From Rhodospirillales bacterium (GTDB taxonomy: Bacteria > Pseudomonadota > Alphaproteobacteria > Acetobacterales > Acetobacteraceae): a DNA stretch of 9,684 nucleotides. The stretch is taken from positions 1-9,684 of the forward strand of contig JAGWZS010000053.1 of NCBI GenBank assembly GCA_018971905.1, in the 5' to 3' direction. The notes under the pieces were generated by a model. That model did no database searches and was not told the DNA's origin. It saw only the letters and a program-made list of their open reading frames with translations. Position numbers and translations under genes: made by a program. Below, one piece after another: positions 1 through 5,515 of this stretch. Position 1 is the first letter of the stretch. Each line of letters opens with the position of its first letter.

Positions 1-13
1 TCCTGGCCAGCAT

Positions 14-41
14 GAAAACTTTTCCGGCCTCGAGCGAATGA
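14..41 (+). promoter_or_regulatory. Possible sigma-28 (FliA) promoter for flagellin
   Basis: GAAAACTT at 14-21 and GCGAATGA at 34-41 are separated by 12 bases. This loosely resembles the enterobacterial FliA consensus TAAAGTTT-N11-GCCGATAA, with 5 of 8 matches in the -10 element. It would place the transcript start near base 49 and leave a short leader carrying the ribosome binding site. The match is weak. It is mentioned because an flgM homologue lies in the same operon, which implies sigma-28 control. The region upstream of base 1 is not visible, so a better promoter could lie outside. Confidence 0.25.
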
Positions 42-64
42 ATGGGTACGGCAACCCCAACATT

Positions 65-69
65 AGGAG
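65..69 (+). promoter_or_regulatory. Ribosome binding site that sets the flagellin start
   Basis: AGGAG at 65-69 lies 7 bases before the ATG at 77. This is an excellent Shine-Dalgarno match at ideal spacing. It selects ATG 77 over the in-frame ATG at 38, which would add 13 residues (MNGYGNPNIRSSF) not typical of flagellin N-termini. Confidence 0.85.
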
Positions 70-76
70 CTCGTTC

Positions 77-1513
77 ATGTCGGCCGTAGGTTCAATTCTC
101 ACCAACTCCGGGGCGCTTTCGGCGCTCAACTCCATCGCCGCCACCTCCCAGACCAACAACACACTGCAGAGCGAACTGGCGAGCGGTCTGGCGATCAACT
201 CCCCGGCGGATAACCCGGCCGGCTATATCACCGCCCAGGGCTTCACCTCGCAGCTCAACGGGCTGACGCAAGCCACTTCCAACGCCAACCAGGCGGTTTC
301 CCTGCTGCAAACGGCGCAAAGCGCCATCGGCCAGCAGATCAGCGTTGTGCAGCAGCTCAACTCCATCGCCGTGCAGGCCGCCAACGGCACGCAGACCCCG
401 GCAGAAGCGCAGTCTCTGCAAACCCTGGTGGGCCAGCTTACCGGTCAGGTGTCCACCATCGCCAACCAGACCCAGTTCAACAACATCAACCTGCTGAATG
501 GTTCTTTCTCCGGCGTGCAGTTTCAGGTCGGCGCCAATGAAGGCCAGACGCTGAGCCTGTCCATCGGCAACACCACGTCCTCTAACATCGGCATGTACGC
601 CACCGCCAAGGGCAGCGCCTACACCGGTACGGGGTCCGGCAGCGCTGCGGTTTCCGCCACCGGCGCGTTCACTGCTGCTGCTGCTGTGAAGATTACCGGC
701 CCAACCGGTGGTTCCGGTAACGTCACAATTTCTGCTGCCAACGAATCCGCCGCCGCCATTGCCAAAGCCGCCGACAACATCTCCGGCAAAACCGGCGTGC
801 AGGCGCAGGCAACAAATACGGCAACGTATAGCGTTGCGAGCGGCACCACTAGCCACGCGTACAAGTTTTCCCTTCAGGCCTCGGGCTCAGGCAGCACAAT
901 CGGCGGCGCAATTGCTGTCAACGCTTCCAGCCTTTCAGAAGTCGTGTCGCAGATCAACCAGCAAACCAGCACCAGCGGCATTGTGGCCTCCAGCGCCAGC
1001 GGCAACCTAACCCTGTCGCAGCAAAACGGCCAGAACATTAAGCTCTCAGTGGGTTCAACCACAGCCAGTGGCACGCTCACGCAAAAAGGAGGCGCTGTCC
1101 TCACCGGGACCAACTACCAGCAAGGCCAGGTGCAGTTCCAGTCCAGCGGCGCCTTCAGCGTCAGCGGTTCGGCGAAGCTGGCGGGTGCTGCCACGCTCAA
1201 CTCCCTGGCAAACATCAATGTCGGCACCACCGCTGGCGCCAACAATGCCATCAACGTCATCAAATATGCGTTGGCGGGCCTTAACAACCAGGGCGGCCAG
1301 TTGGGCGCCGTGCAGCAGCGCGTCTCCGCGAATATCAACAACCTCAACGCCACCAGCCAGAACGTGACCACGGCGCTGGGCGTGGTGCAGGATGCGAATA
1401 TTCCGCAGGTGGCCAACCAGCTCACCCAGGCGCAGATCCAGGCGCAGTCCGGTGTGGCGGCGCTGAAATCCTCCACCCAGTTGCAGCAGAGCTATCTCTC
1501 TCTGCTGCCGTAA
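77..1513 (+). CDS. fliC: Flagellin (filament subunit)
   Basis: Structural subunit of the flagellar filament, exported through the flagellar type III system and polymerised under the cap. The 478-residue protein has the two conserved terminal domains. The N-terminal D0/D1 part (about 1-165) carries SGLAINSPADNPAG at 36-49, the counterpart of the usual SGLRINSAxDDAAG, and NQTQFNNINLLNG at 130-142. The C-terminal part (about 385-478) includes GQLGAVQQRV and DANIPQVANQLTQAQIQ and ends LQQSYLSLLP. The Ala/Ser/Thr/Gly-rich middle holds two stretches (about 218-245 and 278-325) resembling the flagellin IN insert motif. Translation starts at ATG 77 behind AGGAG. It is the first gene of the filament operon visible here; fliD follows after a hairpin. 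There is no Cys or Trp, and by hand count only 19 residues are charged (5 Glu, 3 Asp, 10 Lys, 1 Arg), far below ordinary flagellins. The family call is certain; the symbol could be fla or flaA in this taxon. Confidence 0.95.
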   Translation: MSAVGSILTNSGALSALNSIAATSQTNNTLQSELASGLAINSPADNPAGYITAQGFTSQLNGLTQATSNANQAVSLLQTAQSAIGQQISVVQQLNSIAVQAANGTQTPAEAQSLQTLVGQLTGQVSTIANQTQFNNINLLNGSFSGVQFQVGANEGQTLSLSIGNTTSSNIGMYATAKGSAYTGTGSGSAAVSATGAFTAAAAVKITGPTGGSGNVTISAANESAAAIAKAADNISGKTGVQAQATNTATYSVASGTTSHAYKFSLQASGSGSTIGGAIAVNASSLSEVVSQINQQTSTSGIVASSASGNLTLSQQNGQNIKLSVGSTTASGTLTQKGGAVLTGTNYQQGQVQFQSSGAFSVSGSAKLAGAATLNSLANINVGTTAGANNAINVIKYALAGLNNQGGQLGAVQQRVSANINNLNATSQNVTTALGVVQDANIPQVANQLTQAQIQAQSGVAALKSSTQLQQSYLSLLP

Positions 1514-1527
1514 GGGTTTGGTTAATC

Positions 1528-1552
1528 TGGCCGGGGCATATTGCCCCGGCCA
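1528..1552 (+). terminator. Strong hairpin between flagellin and fliD (attenuator or terminator)
   Basis: A perfect 11-bp inverted repeat: TGGCCGGGGCA at 1528-1538 pairs with TGCCCCGGCCA at 1542-1552 around a 3-base loop. It begins 14 bases after the flagellin stop and ends 33 bases before the fliD ATG. No good T-run follows (only CTTT at 1558-1562), so it may terminate only in part or mainly protect the 3' end of the abundant flagellin message. Partial read-through would suit the large excess of flagellin needed over cap protein. Confidence 0.6.
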
Positions 1553-1585
1553 ACACGCCTTTCATCCGATTCCTTCAGGTGCGCC

Positions 1586-2977
1586 ATGTCGACCGTGTCT
1601 TCCCTCAGCTCCTCCGCGATCAACTCAGAAATCGCCACGGTCACCAAGCGCCTTGAAGCGCCCATCACCAATCTTCAGAATCAGGTTTCGTCGGACAAGG
1701 CGATCATTTCCGCCTGGGGCAGCATCAGCGGCGCCGTCTCCAGCCTGTCGGACAGCCTCTCCAACATCGAGAACCTCTCCACCATCAACAGCCGCAGTGT
1801 CACCAGCAGCAACACCGCGGCCGTTACCGCCACCGTAAGCGCCACCGCCGCCACCGGCACTTACAATCTCACCAATATTTCGCTAGCCAAAGGGCAAGAG
1901 ATTTATTCCGGGCTGATCAGCTCGGCTGGCAGCACGCTTTCTGGCGGTGCGGGCACGCTGGCGGTAACCCTGGCCAGCGGCAAAAGCGAAACCATTTCGC
2001 TCGGCTCCGGCAGCATGACGCTGAACAACATCGCCGCGGCTATCAACAAGCAGGCGGGCGGGGTGAAGGCCTCCATCATCGGCACCAGCACCGGCACGCG
2101 GCTGGTGCTGAACAGCAGCGCCACCGGCGCCAGCGCAGCATTCTCAGTCTCCGGCACCGGGGCGCTGGCGCAATTCGCCTACAGCACCGCAACCCCCGGC
2201 AGCGAGATTCTGGCACAAACCGCGGCCAATGCTTCGCTCACGCTAAACGGTATTCCCATCACCAGCGCCACCAACACGCTGGGCAGCGCGGTAGCGGGTG
2301 CCACCATCTCGCTGGTTAGCTCAGGCAATGCGGTCCTCTCTGTCAGCTCTTCGCCGGCCGGGCTGTCCAGCAATCTTTCCAGCGTCGCCACCAGCCTCAA
2401 TGCCGCCATCTCGGCGATTGCGAGCGAAACCAAATTCGCCAGCGCCAAATCCTCCAGCGCCTCAACATCGTCCGCCTCGGCCAAAACCGGCCCGCTGCTG
2501 GGCAATTTCTCAGCCACCAACCTCAAAAACCAGTTGATGAGCGCGGTTAGCAGCCTGGAATCCAGCGGCCTCAGCGCCAATGCCATCGGCCTGTCCATCA
2601 CCAGCACGGGCGGCGTCAGCTTCAACAGCACGGCGTTCTCCTCGGCCTATGCCAAAAGCCCCGCCAGCGTCGGCAGCCTGGTTTCCAAGCTTTATGCCAG
2701 CCTCAGCGCCATCTCTGCCAGCGCCGTCGGCAAATCCGCTTCAAGCTCCACAACCGGCACCAGCATCACCGGCTTCATCAGCGCGCAAACAACATCGCTG
2801 AACGACTCGATCAACTCGATCGACCAGCAGATCACCCTGATGACCCAGCAAAGCTCGGCCACGCTGAAAAATCTGGCAAATGAATACACAACGGCGGAAA
2901 GCAAATCGAGCTCCGCCAGCATCACCCAGGCTTATCTCAGCATCTTCCTTGGCAATTCCTCCTCCAGCTCAGGCTAA
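1586..2977 (+). CDS. fliD: Flagellar filament cap / hook-associated protein 2 (FliD)
   Basis: Forms the cap at the filament tip that inserts flagellin subunits. The 463-residue protein fits the family length. The N-terminal FliD domain (about 10-100) starts SSAINSEIATVTKRLEAP and continues into a predicted helical run with QNQVSSDKAIISAWGSISG, matching the family pattern of a short linker followed by 'LQxQxSxxxSxxxAxGxLxSALSxL'. The C-terminal domain ends in a heptad-like helical segment (about 405-445, SINSIDQQITLMTQQSSATLKNLANEYTTAES) and a Ser tail. ATG 1586 is preceded by CAGGT, a modest binding site 5 bases away. The in-frame TTG at 1541 lies inside the hairpin stem-loop and is unlikely. 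By hand count about 111 residues are Ser (24%), only 32 are charged and there is no Cys. Position between flagellin and fliS supports the call. Confidence 0.9.
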   Translation: MSTVSSLSSSAINSEIATVTKRLEAPITNLQNQVSSDKAIISAWGSISGAVSSLSDSLSNIENLSTINSRSVTSSNTAAVTATVSATAATGTYNLTNISLAKGQEIYSGLISSAGSTLSGGAGTLAVTLASGKSETISLGSGSMTLNNIAAAINKQAGGVKASIIGTSTGTRLVLNSSATGASAAFSVSGTGALAQFAYSTATPGSEILAQTAANASLTLNGIPITSATNTLGSAVAGATISLVSSGNAVLSVSSSPAGLSSNLSSVATSLNAAISAIASETKFASAKSSSASTSSASAKTGPLLGNFSATNLKNQLMSAVSSLESSGLSANAIGLSITSTGGVSFNSTAFSSAYAKSPASVGSLVSKLYASLSAISASAVGKSASSSTTGTSITGFISAQTTSLNDSINSIDQQITLMTQQSSATLKNLANEYTTAESKSSSASITQAYLSIFLGNSSSSSG

Positions 2978-2980
2978 GCA

Positions 2981-3373
2981 ATGAACGAAATCAGCATGGA
3001 CGCCATTAACACCACCTATCGCGCCGCCATGTTTGATGGCGAGCCGGGGCTGCACTGGCTGCGCCAGGGCTGGCGGGGCCTGCGCCACTATGGCCGCCGC
3101 GCGCGTGTGGCGATCGAACAAGGCGACCACTCCGCCAAGGCGCAGATGATCTCCCGTGCGGATGAGCTGCTCAACGTCATGTCTGGCGTGCTAGGCACTG
3201 AAAACAGCACCACCCTTGGCCCTGCCCTGATGACCATCTATTCCGCGTTGCGCTTCACCCTGCTGCGGGCCAATACTGAAAACAGCCTGGAGGCGTTGCA
3301 GGATTTTGACGCTGCCCTATCCTTCCTGGACCGTGACATGATAAAAATATCTGAAAGCGTGGTGTCCGCATGA
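2981..3373 (+). CDS. fliS: Flagellin export chaperone FliS
   Basis: Cytoplasmic chaperone that binds the C-terminus of flagellin and stops it polymerising before export. The 130-residue length fits the family. Typical pieces are visible in order: NTTYRAAMFDGEPGLHWLRQG (10-30), corresponding to the N-terminal helix that carries the YxxA-like segment; IEQGDHSAKAQMISRADELLNVM (45-67), the family 'ixxgDxxxaxxxixrAxxIixxL' pattern; and LMTIYSALRFTLLRANTENSLEAL (83-106), the 'LxxLYxymxxxLxxAnxxnd' pattern. It starts 3 bases after the fliD stop with only a weak binding site, so coupling to fliD translation is likely. A second ATG at 2996 would give a form 5 residues shorter. The next gene overlaps its stop codon. 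Confidence 0.85.
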   Translation: MNEISMDAINTTYRAAMFDGEPGLHWLRQGWRGLRHYGRRARVAIEQGDHSAKAQMISRADELLNVMSGVLGTENSTTLGPALMTIYSALRFTLLRANTENSLEALQDFDAALSFLDRDMIKISESVVSA

Positions 3374-3672
3374 CCAATATCATTCAGCCCTACCGGCCGC
3401 CCCTGCCCGCCACGGATGCCGCCACCCCCACGCCACCCGCCGCCAGGCCGCAAGGCAACCCGGCCGGGCAGGCAGCACAAACCGATTCCGTAACGCTGAG
3501 CGCTGCCGCGCAAACCAGCGCCGCCCTTGTGGGCGCCGCGCGCAACGCCTCCGGGGTCAGCCAGCCCAATGTCAGCGCCATCAAGGCGGCATTGGCGAAT
3601 GGCAGCTACAATGTGTCTCCTGAAACCCTGGCCCAGGCCATATCCAACGTCCTTAGCGAGACGCCGCGATGA
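3370..3672 (+). CDS. flgM: Anti-sigma-28 factor FlgM
   Basis: Negative regulator of late flagellar genes. FlgM binds FliA (sigma-28) in the cytoplasm and is secreted once the hook is complete, which releases the sigma factor. The 100-residue protein has a Pro/Ala-rich, probably disordered N-terminus (1-36), the segment TDSVTLSAAAQ (38-48) seen in many FlgM proteins as 'DxVxLSxxAq', and the conserved C-terminal sigma-binding part VSAIKAALANGSYNV (68-82) followed by helix SPETLAQAISNVL (83-95), equivalent to 'V..ik.aI..G.Y.vd...iA..ll'. The ATG overlaps the fliS stop as ATGA, and its own stop overlaps the next ATG in the same way. Finding it inside the filament operon means its synthesis is tied to that of its targets. 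No fliA is visible in the window. Confidence 0.85.
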   Translation: MTNIIQPYRPPLPATDAATPTPPAARPQGNPAGQAAQTDSVTLSAAAQTSAALVGAARNASGVSQPNVSAIKAALANGSYNVSPETLAQAISNVLSETPR

Positions 3673-4139
3673 ATATTTCAGGACAATTCCGCCCGGTGTC
3701 GCCGCCACCTTCCGGCGACACCCCGCCAGTGAGCAGCCTGCTGGCTCAGGGGCTGGACTTGGTTGAAGAGCTGACACTCAAGCTGCAAAAACTCGATAGT
3801 TTAATGCTCGCCGGTAAGCCGAACGAAATTTCCGAGGCGGCGGCAAGCGTTGAGGCGGCATTGAACGACGCGGCACCGGCTTTCGCCGAAATCGCCGAGG
3901 CGATGGGAAGGCTTGGCGCGTCGGATCTCGCTTCCGCCGCCGCCCAGCTCCGGCATATCGAGCAAACAGACGCAGCGGGCTTGGCCGATGCGCTGCGCGG
4001 CGCCCTCACCCGTTTTGCCAAACGCTCCGTGAACGCCAGCCGCCGGGCGCAGCAATTAAACCGGGGCCTAAATGCTGCCCTGCGCAGCCTGCAGGCGCTG
4101 GGCGTGCAAGAGGCCGGGCGGCTGATCGCCGAAGCCTGA
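3669..4139 (+). CDS. flgN: FlgN-like flagellar export chaperone
   Basis: Probably the chaperone for hook-associated proteins FlgK and FlgL. The 156-residue product is predicted to be almost wholly helical after a Pro-rich start (1-20). One long helix includes LVEELTLKLQKLDSLMLAG (31-49), like the family 'Ll.eE...L..gd' opening, and a C-terminal helix around RRAQQLNRGLNAALRSLQAL (125-144) resembles the FlgN 'N..n..li..al..v...l' end. Sequence resemblance is weak. The assignment rests mainly on helical pattern, size and position directly after flgM, with which flgN is paired in many bacteria. The ATG overlaps the flgM stop (ATGA). A terminator follows 26 bases after the stop, so this is the last gene of the operon. 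Confidence 0.6.
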   Translation: MNISGQFRPVSPPPSGDTPPVSSLLAQGLDLVEELTLKLQKLDSLMLAGKPNEISEAAASVEAALNDAAPAFAEIAEAMGRLGASDLASAAAQLRHIEQTDAAGLADALRGALTRFAKRSVNASRRAQQLNRGLNAALRSLQALGVQEAGRLIAEA

Positions 4140-4165
4140 GCGCTGGCTGTTTATCCCGAATACAA

Positions 4166-4190
4166 AAAGGCCGCCCTCTGGGCGGCCTTT
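4166..4190. terminator. Bidirectional intrinsic terminator between flgN and rpmE
   Basis: AAAGGCCGCCC (4166-4176) and GGGCGGCCTTT (4180-4190) form a perfect 11-bp stem with a TCT loop. An A-run precedes it (4164-4168) and T-runs follow (4188-4190, then 4195-4198), so it can work on both strands. It closes the flagellar operon on the + strand and rpmE on the - strand, whose stop is 33 bases away. The two genes converge here, as expected for a shared terminator. Confidence 0.9.
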
Positions 4191-4222
4191 GGCGTTTTGC
4201 ACTCCTCGCGGTGCCACAGGGC

Positions 4223-4450
4223 TTACTTCTTGCGGGTGCCAATGCTCGCGAATTTCTTGTTGAACTTGGCAACCTGGCCGCCTGTATCCATCACGCGCTG
4301 CACGCCGGTCCACGCCGGATGGGACTTGGGATCGATGTCCAGGCGCAGGGTATCGCCCGCCTTGCCCATGCAGGACATGGTTTTGAATTCCGTGCCATCC
4401 GTCATGATGATGTTGATCTCGTGATAGTCCGGATGAATGTTGGCTTTCAC
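4223..4450 (-). CDS. rpmE: 50S ribosomal protein L31
   Basis: Small protein of the large ribosomal subunit. The 75-residue product begins [12 protein letters not shown] and carries the family signature [12 protein letters not shown] followed by [11 protein letters not shown] near the C-terminus. The four zinc-binding Cys of the classical E. coli L31 (in the CSC and CSKC positions) are absent; only one Cys remains, at position 27. This makes it the zinc-independent (C-) type usual in alphaproteobacteria. The start codon is GTG (plus-strand bases 4450-4448), with GGAG 8 bases upstream as binding site. An ATG a little upstream opens a 5-codon reading frame whose stop overlaps the GTG and does not extend L31. 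The leader contains terminator-like hairpins (separate entries). Confidence 0.95.
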   Translation of the reverse strand: MKANIHPDYHEINIIMTDGTEFKTMSCMGKAGDTLRLDIDPKSHPAWTGVQRVMDTGGQVAKFNKKFASIGTRKK

Positions 4451-4468
4451 CGTATAAACTCCATGCAG

Positions 4469-4495
4469 AAAAAGCCGCCGATCCCGACCGGCAGC
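4469..4495 (-). terminator. Terminator-like hairpin in the rpmE leader
   Basis: Read on the minus strand, GCTGCCG (4495-4489) pairs with CGGCGGC (4480-4474) around an 8-base loop, with one G-U pair. Five T residues follow (4473-4469). This has the form of an intrinsic terminator for the upstream hydrolase gene. Only 18 bases separate the T-run from the rpmE start and they hold just the ribosome binding site. A promoter for rpmE therefore has no room downstream of the hairpin, and rpmE must be transcribed through it. Confidence 0.6.
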
Positions 4496-4502
4496 GAGGA
4501 AA

Positions 4503-4550
4503 GCCCGGCTTTACGCGGGCAGCGCCTCAGATGCAAGGGCAGTCCTTGCA
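4503..4550 (-). promoter_or_regulatory. Two further hairpins upstream of rpmE
   Basis: On the minus strand, TGCAAGG (4550-4544) pairs with CCTTGCA (4538-4532) around 5 bases, within the last codons of the hydrolase gene. Then GCCCG (4520-4516) pairs with CGGGC (4507-4503) around an 8-base loop containing the hydrolase TAA stop, followed by TTTCC. With the terminator-like hairpin at 4495-4469 this makes three consecutive stem-loops ahead of rpmE. They could be 3'-end structures of the hydrolase message or a regulatory leader for L31. Confidence 0.4.
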
Positions 4551-5446
4551 AAATCCGCCGCCTGGGCCAGCGCCTGGCGGGCTTCCGGCAGAAAACCCTG
4601 GCTGATCTGCCACGCATGGGGCAGATTCCGCCACACAGAAAGCGCCGCCTTTCCCCCTGCGGCGTTTATTTTCTCCGCCACGCGCCTTGAATCGTCCAGC
4701 AATATCTCCCGGTCTGAAACCTGGATCAGCGTTGGCGGCAACCCGGCAAGGTCACCGTAAAGCGGCGAGGCAAAGGGCGTCTGCGGGTCCACGCCTTGCA
4801 GATACAAATCTGCCACCTCCTGAATGCGCGACCCCACCAGCATGCTTTCCCGCGCCGCATTGGCCTGAATGGAAGCGCCTGTGGCGGCAAGGTCGGTCCA
4901 GGGTGAGAACAGCACCAGCCTTGCGGGCATGGGTAGGCCTGCTTCCCGCGCCGCCAGCAGCGTGCCCAGAGCCAGCCCGCCTCCGGCGGAATCGCCCGCC
5001 ACCACCAGCCGCTCCGCCCCATGCGCCGCCAGCAACGCCCGGTAACAGGCCAGCGCGTCATCAATGGCAGCGGGAAAAGGGTGTTCAGGCGCCAGCCGGT
5101 AAGCGGGCGCGAACACCGCAAAGCCATACTGGGCGAAACCGCCTGTCAGCGGCCTGTGCGTGGCAGGCGAGCAGGCGAAATAGCCACCGCCATGCAGATA
5201 CAGCATCACGCCGGCGGAACTGCCCGGGCTGCGCGCCCACTCGCCGCATACGCCACCCGCCTTTTCCGCCTTGAACGAAACGCCGCGCACCGGCTGCGGC
5301 GGGTGCCTACCGAAAGCCGCCCGCGCCTCAGATGGCGTGAACGCCTTCTCCAGTTTGCGCTTCACCAGCACCCGCAATACCGGATGCACAATGTAGGATT
5401 GCCAGCTTGGCACGAGTTTAACCCTCAATCTCATCAAAGATGACAT
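4511..5446 (-). CDS. Alpha/beta hydrolase, hormone-sensitive-lipase (family IV) esterase
   Basis: A carboxylesterase or lipase-type hydrolase acting on acyl esters; the substrate is unknown. The 311-residue protein shows the full HSL signature: oxyanion-hole HGGGY at 85-89, the family segment YRLAPEHPFPAAIDD at 116-130, nucleophile Ser153 in GDSAGGG, the probable acid Asp245 in VSDREILLDDS and His277 in LPHAWQ. The start chosen is the ATG at 5446, behind an AGGTGGA stretch. An in-frame ATG at 5434 would remove 4 residues. The reading frame stays open upstream to 5911, but that part lies antisense to the acyltransferase and encodes low-complexity Arg/Gln/Gly sequence, so it is not coding. No signal peptide is evident. 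It is divergent from the acyltransferase operon with 69 bases between the two starts. Confidence 0.9.
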   Translation of the reverse strand: MSSLMRLRVKLVPSWQSYIVHPVLRVLVKRKLEKAFTPSEARAAFGRHPPQPVRGVSFKAEKAGGVCGEWARSPGSSAGVMLYLHGGGYFACSPATHRPLTGGFAQYGFAVFAPAYRLAPEHPFPAAIDDALACYRALLAAHGAERLVVAGDSAGGGLALGTLLAAREAGLPMPARLVLFSPWTDLAATGASIQANAARESMLVGSRIQEVADLYLQGVDPQTPFASPLYGDLAGLPPTLIQVSDREILLDDSRRVAEKINAAGGKAALSVWRNLPHAWQISQGFLPEARQALAQAADFARTALASEALPA

Positions 5447-5515
5447 CACTTTCCACCTGGGCAAGCTTTGCCGCAAATTCTGGCGGAAAGATGGATTCCA
5501 TGTCAGGTTGTGTTT
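5447..5515. promoter_or_regulatory. Divergent intergenic region between hydrolase and acyltransferase
   Basis: This 69-base gap must hold or overlap promoters for both directions. It contains a short inverted repeat, GGCAA (5460-5464) / TTGCC (5468-5472) around GCT, which could be a small operator. The repeat is only 5 bp, so that reading is weak. I see no clear -35/-10 pair on either strand. Confidence 0.3.

Noticed and set aside
38..76. Earlier in-frame ATG for flagellin
   Set aside because: The strong AGGAG at 65-69 serves ATG 77, and the extra 13 residues do not resemble a flagellin N-terminus.
92..856. 254-codon open frame on the minus strand inside flagellin
   Set aside because: It is antisense to an unmistakable flagellin, is rich in Gly, Arg and Val from reversed codons and has no family resemblance.
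601..1150. Possible tandem repeats or phase-variable tract in the flagellin variable region
   Set aside because: The Ala/Ser/Thr/Gly-rich stretches and the short GCTGCTGCT run near 674 are compositional; no repeat unit of useful length recurs.
1541..1585. TTG start for fliD
   Set aside because: It lies in the loop and stem of the intergenic hairpin with no binding site, and the FliD domain begins after ATG 1586.
4211..4690. 159-codon plus-strand open frame over rpmE and the hydrolase end
   Set aside because: It is antisense to ribosomal protein L31 and crosses the hairpins; the product has no recognisable features.
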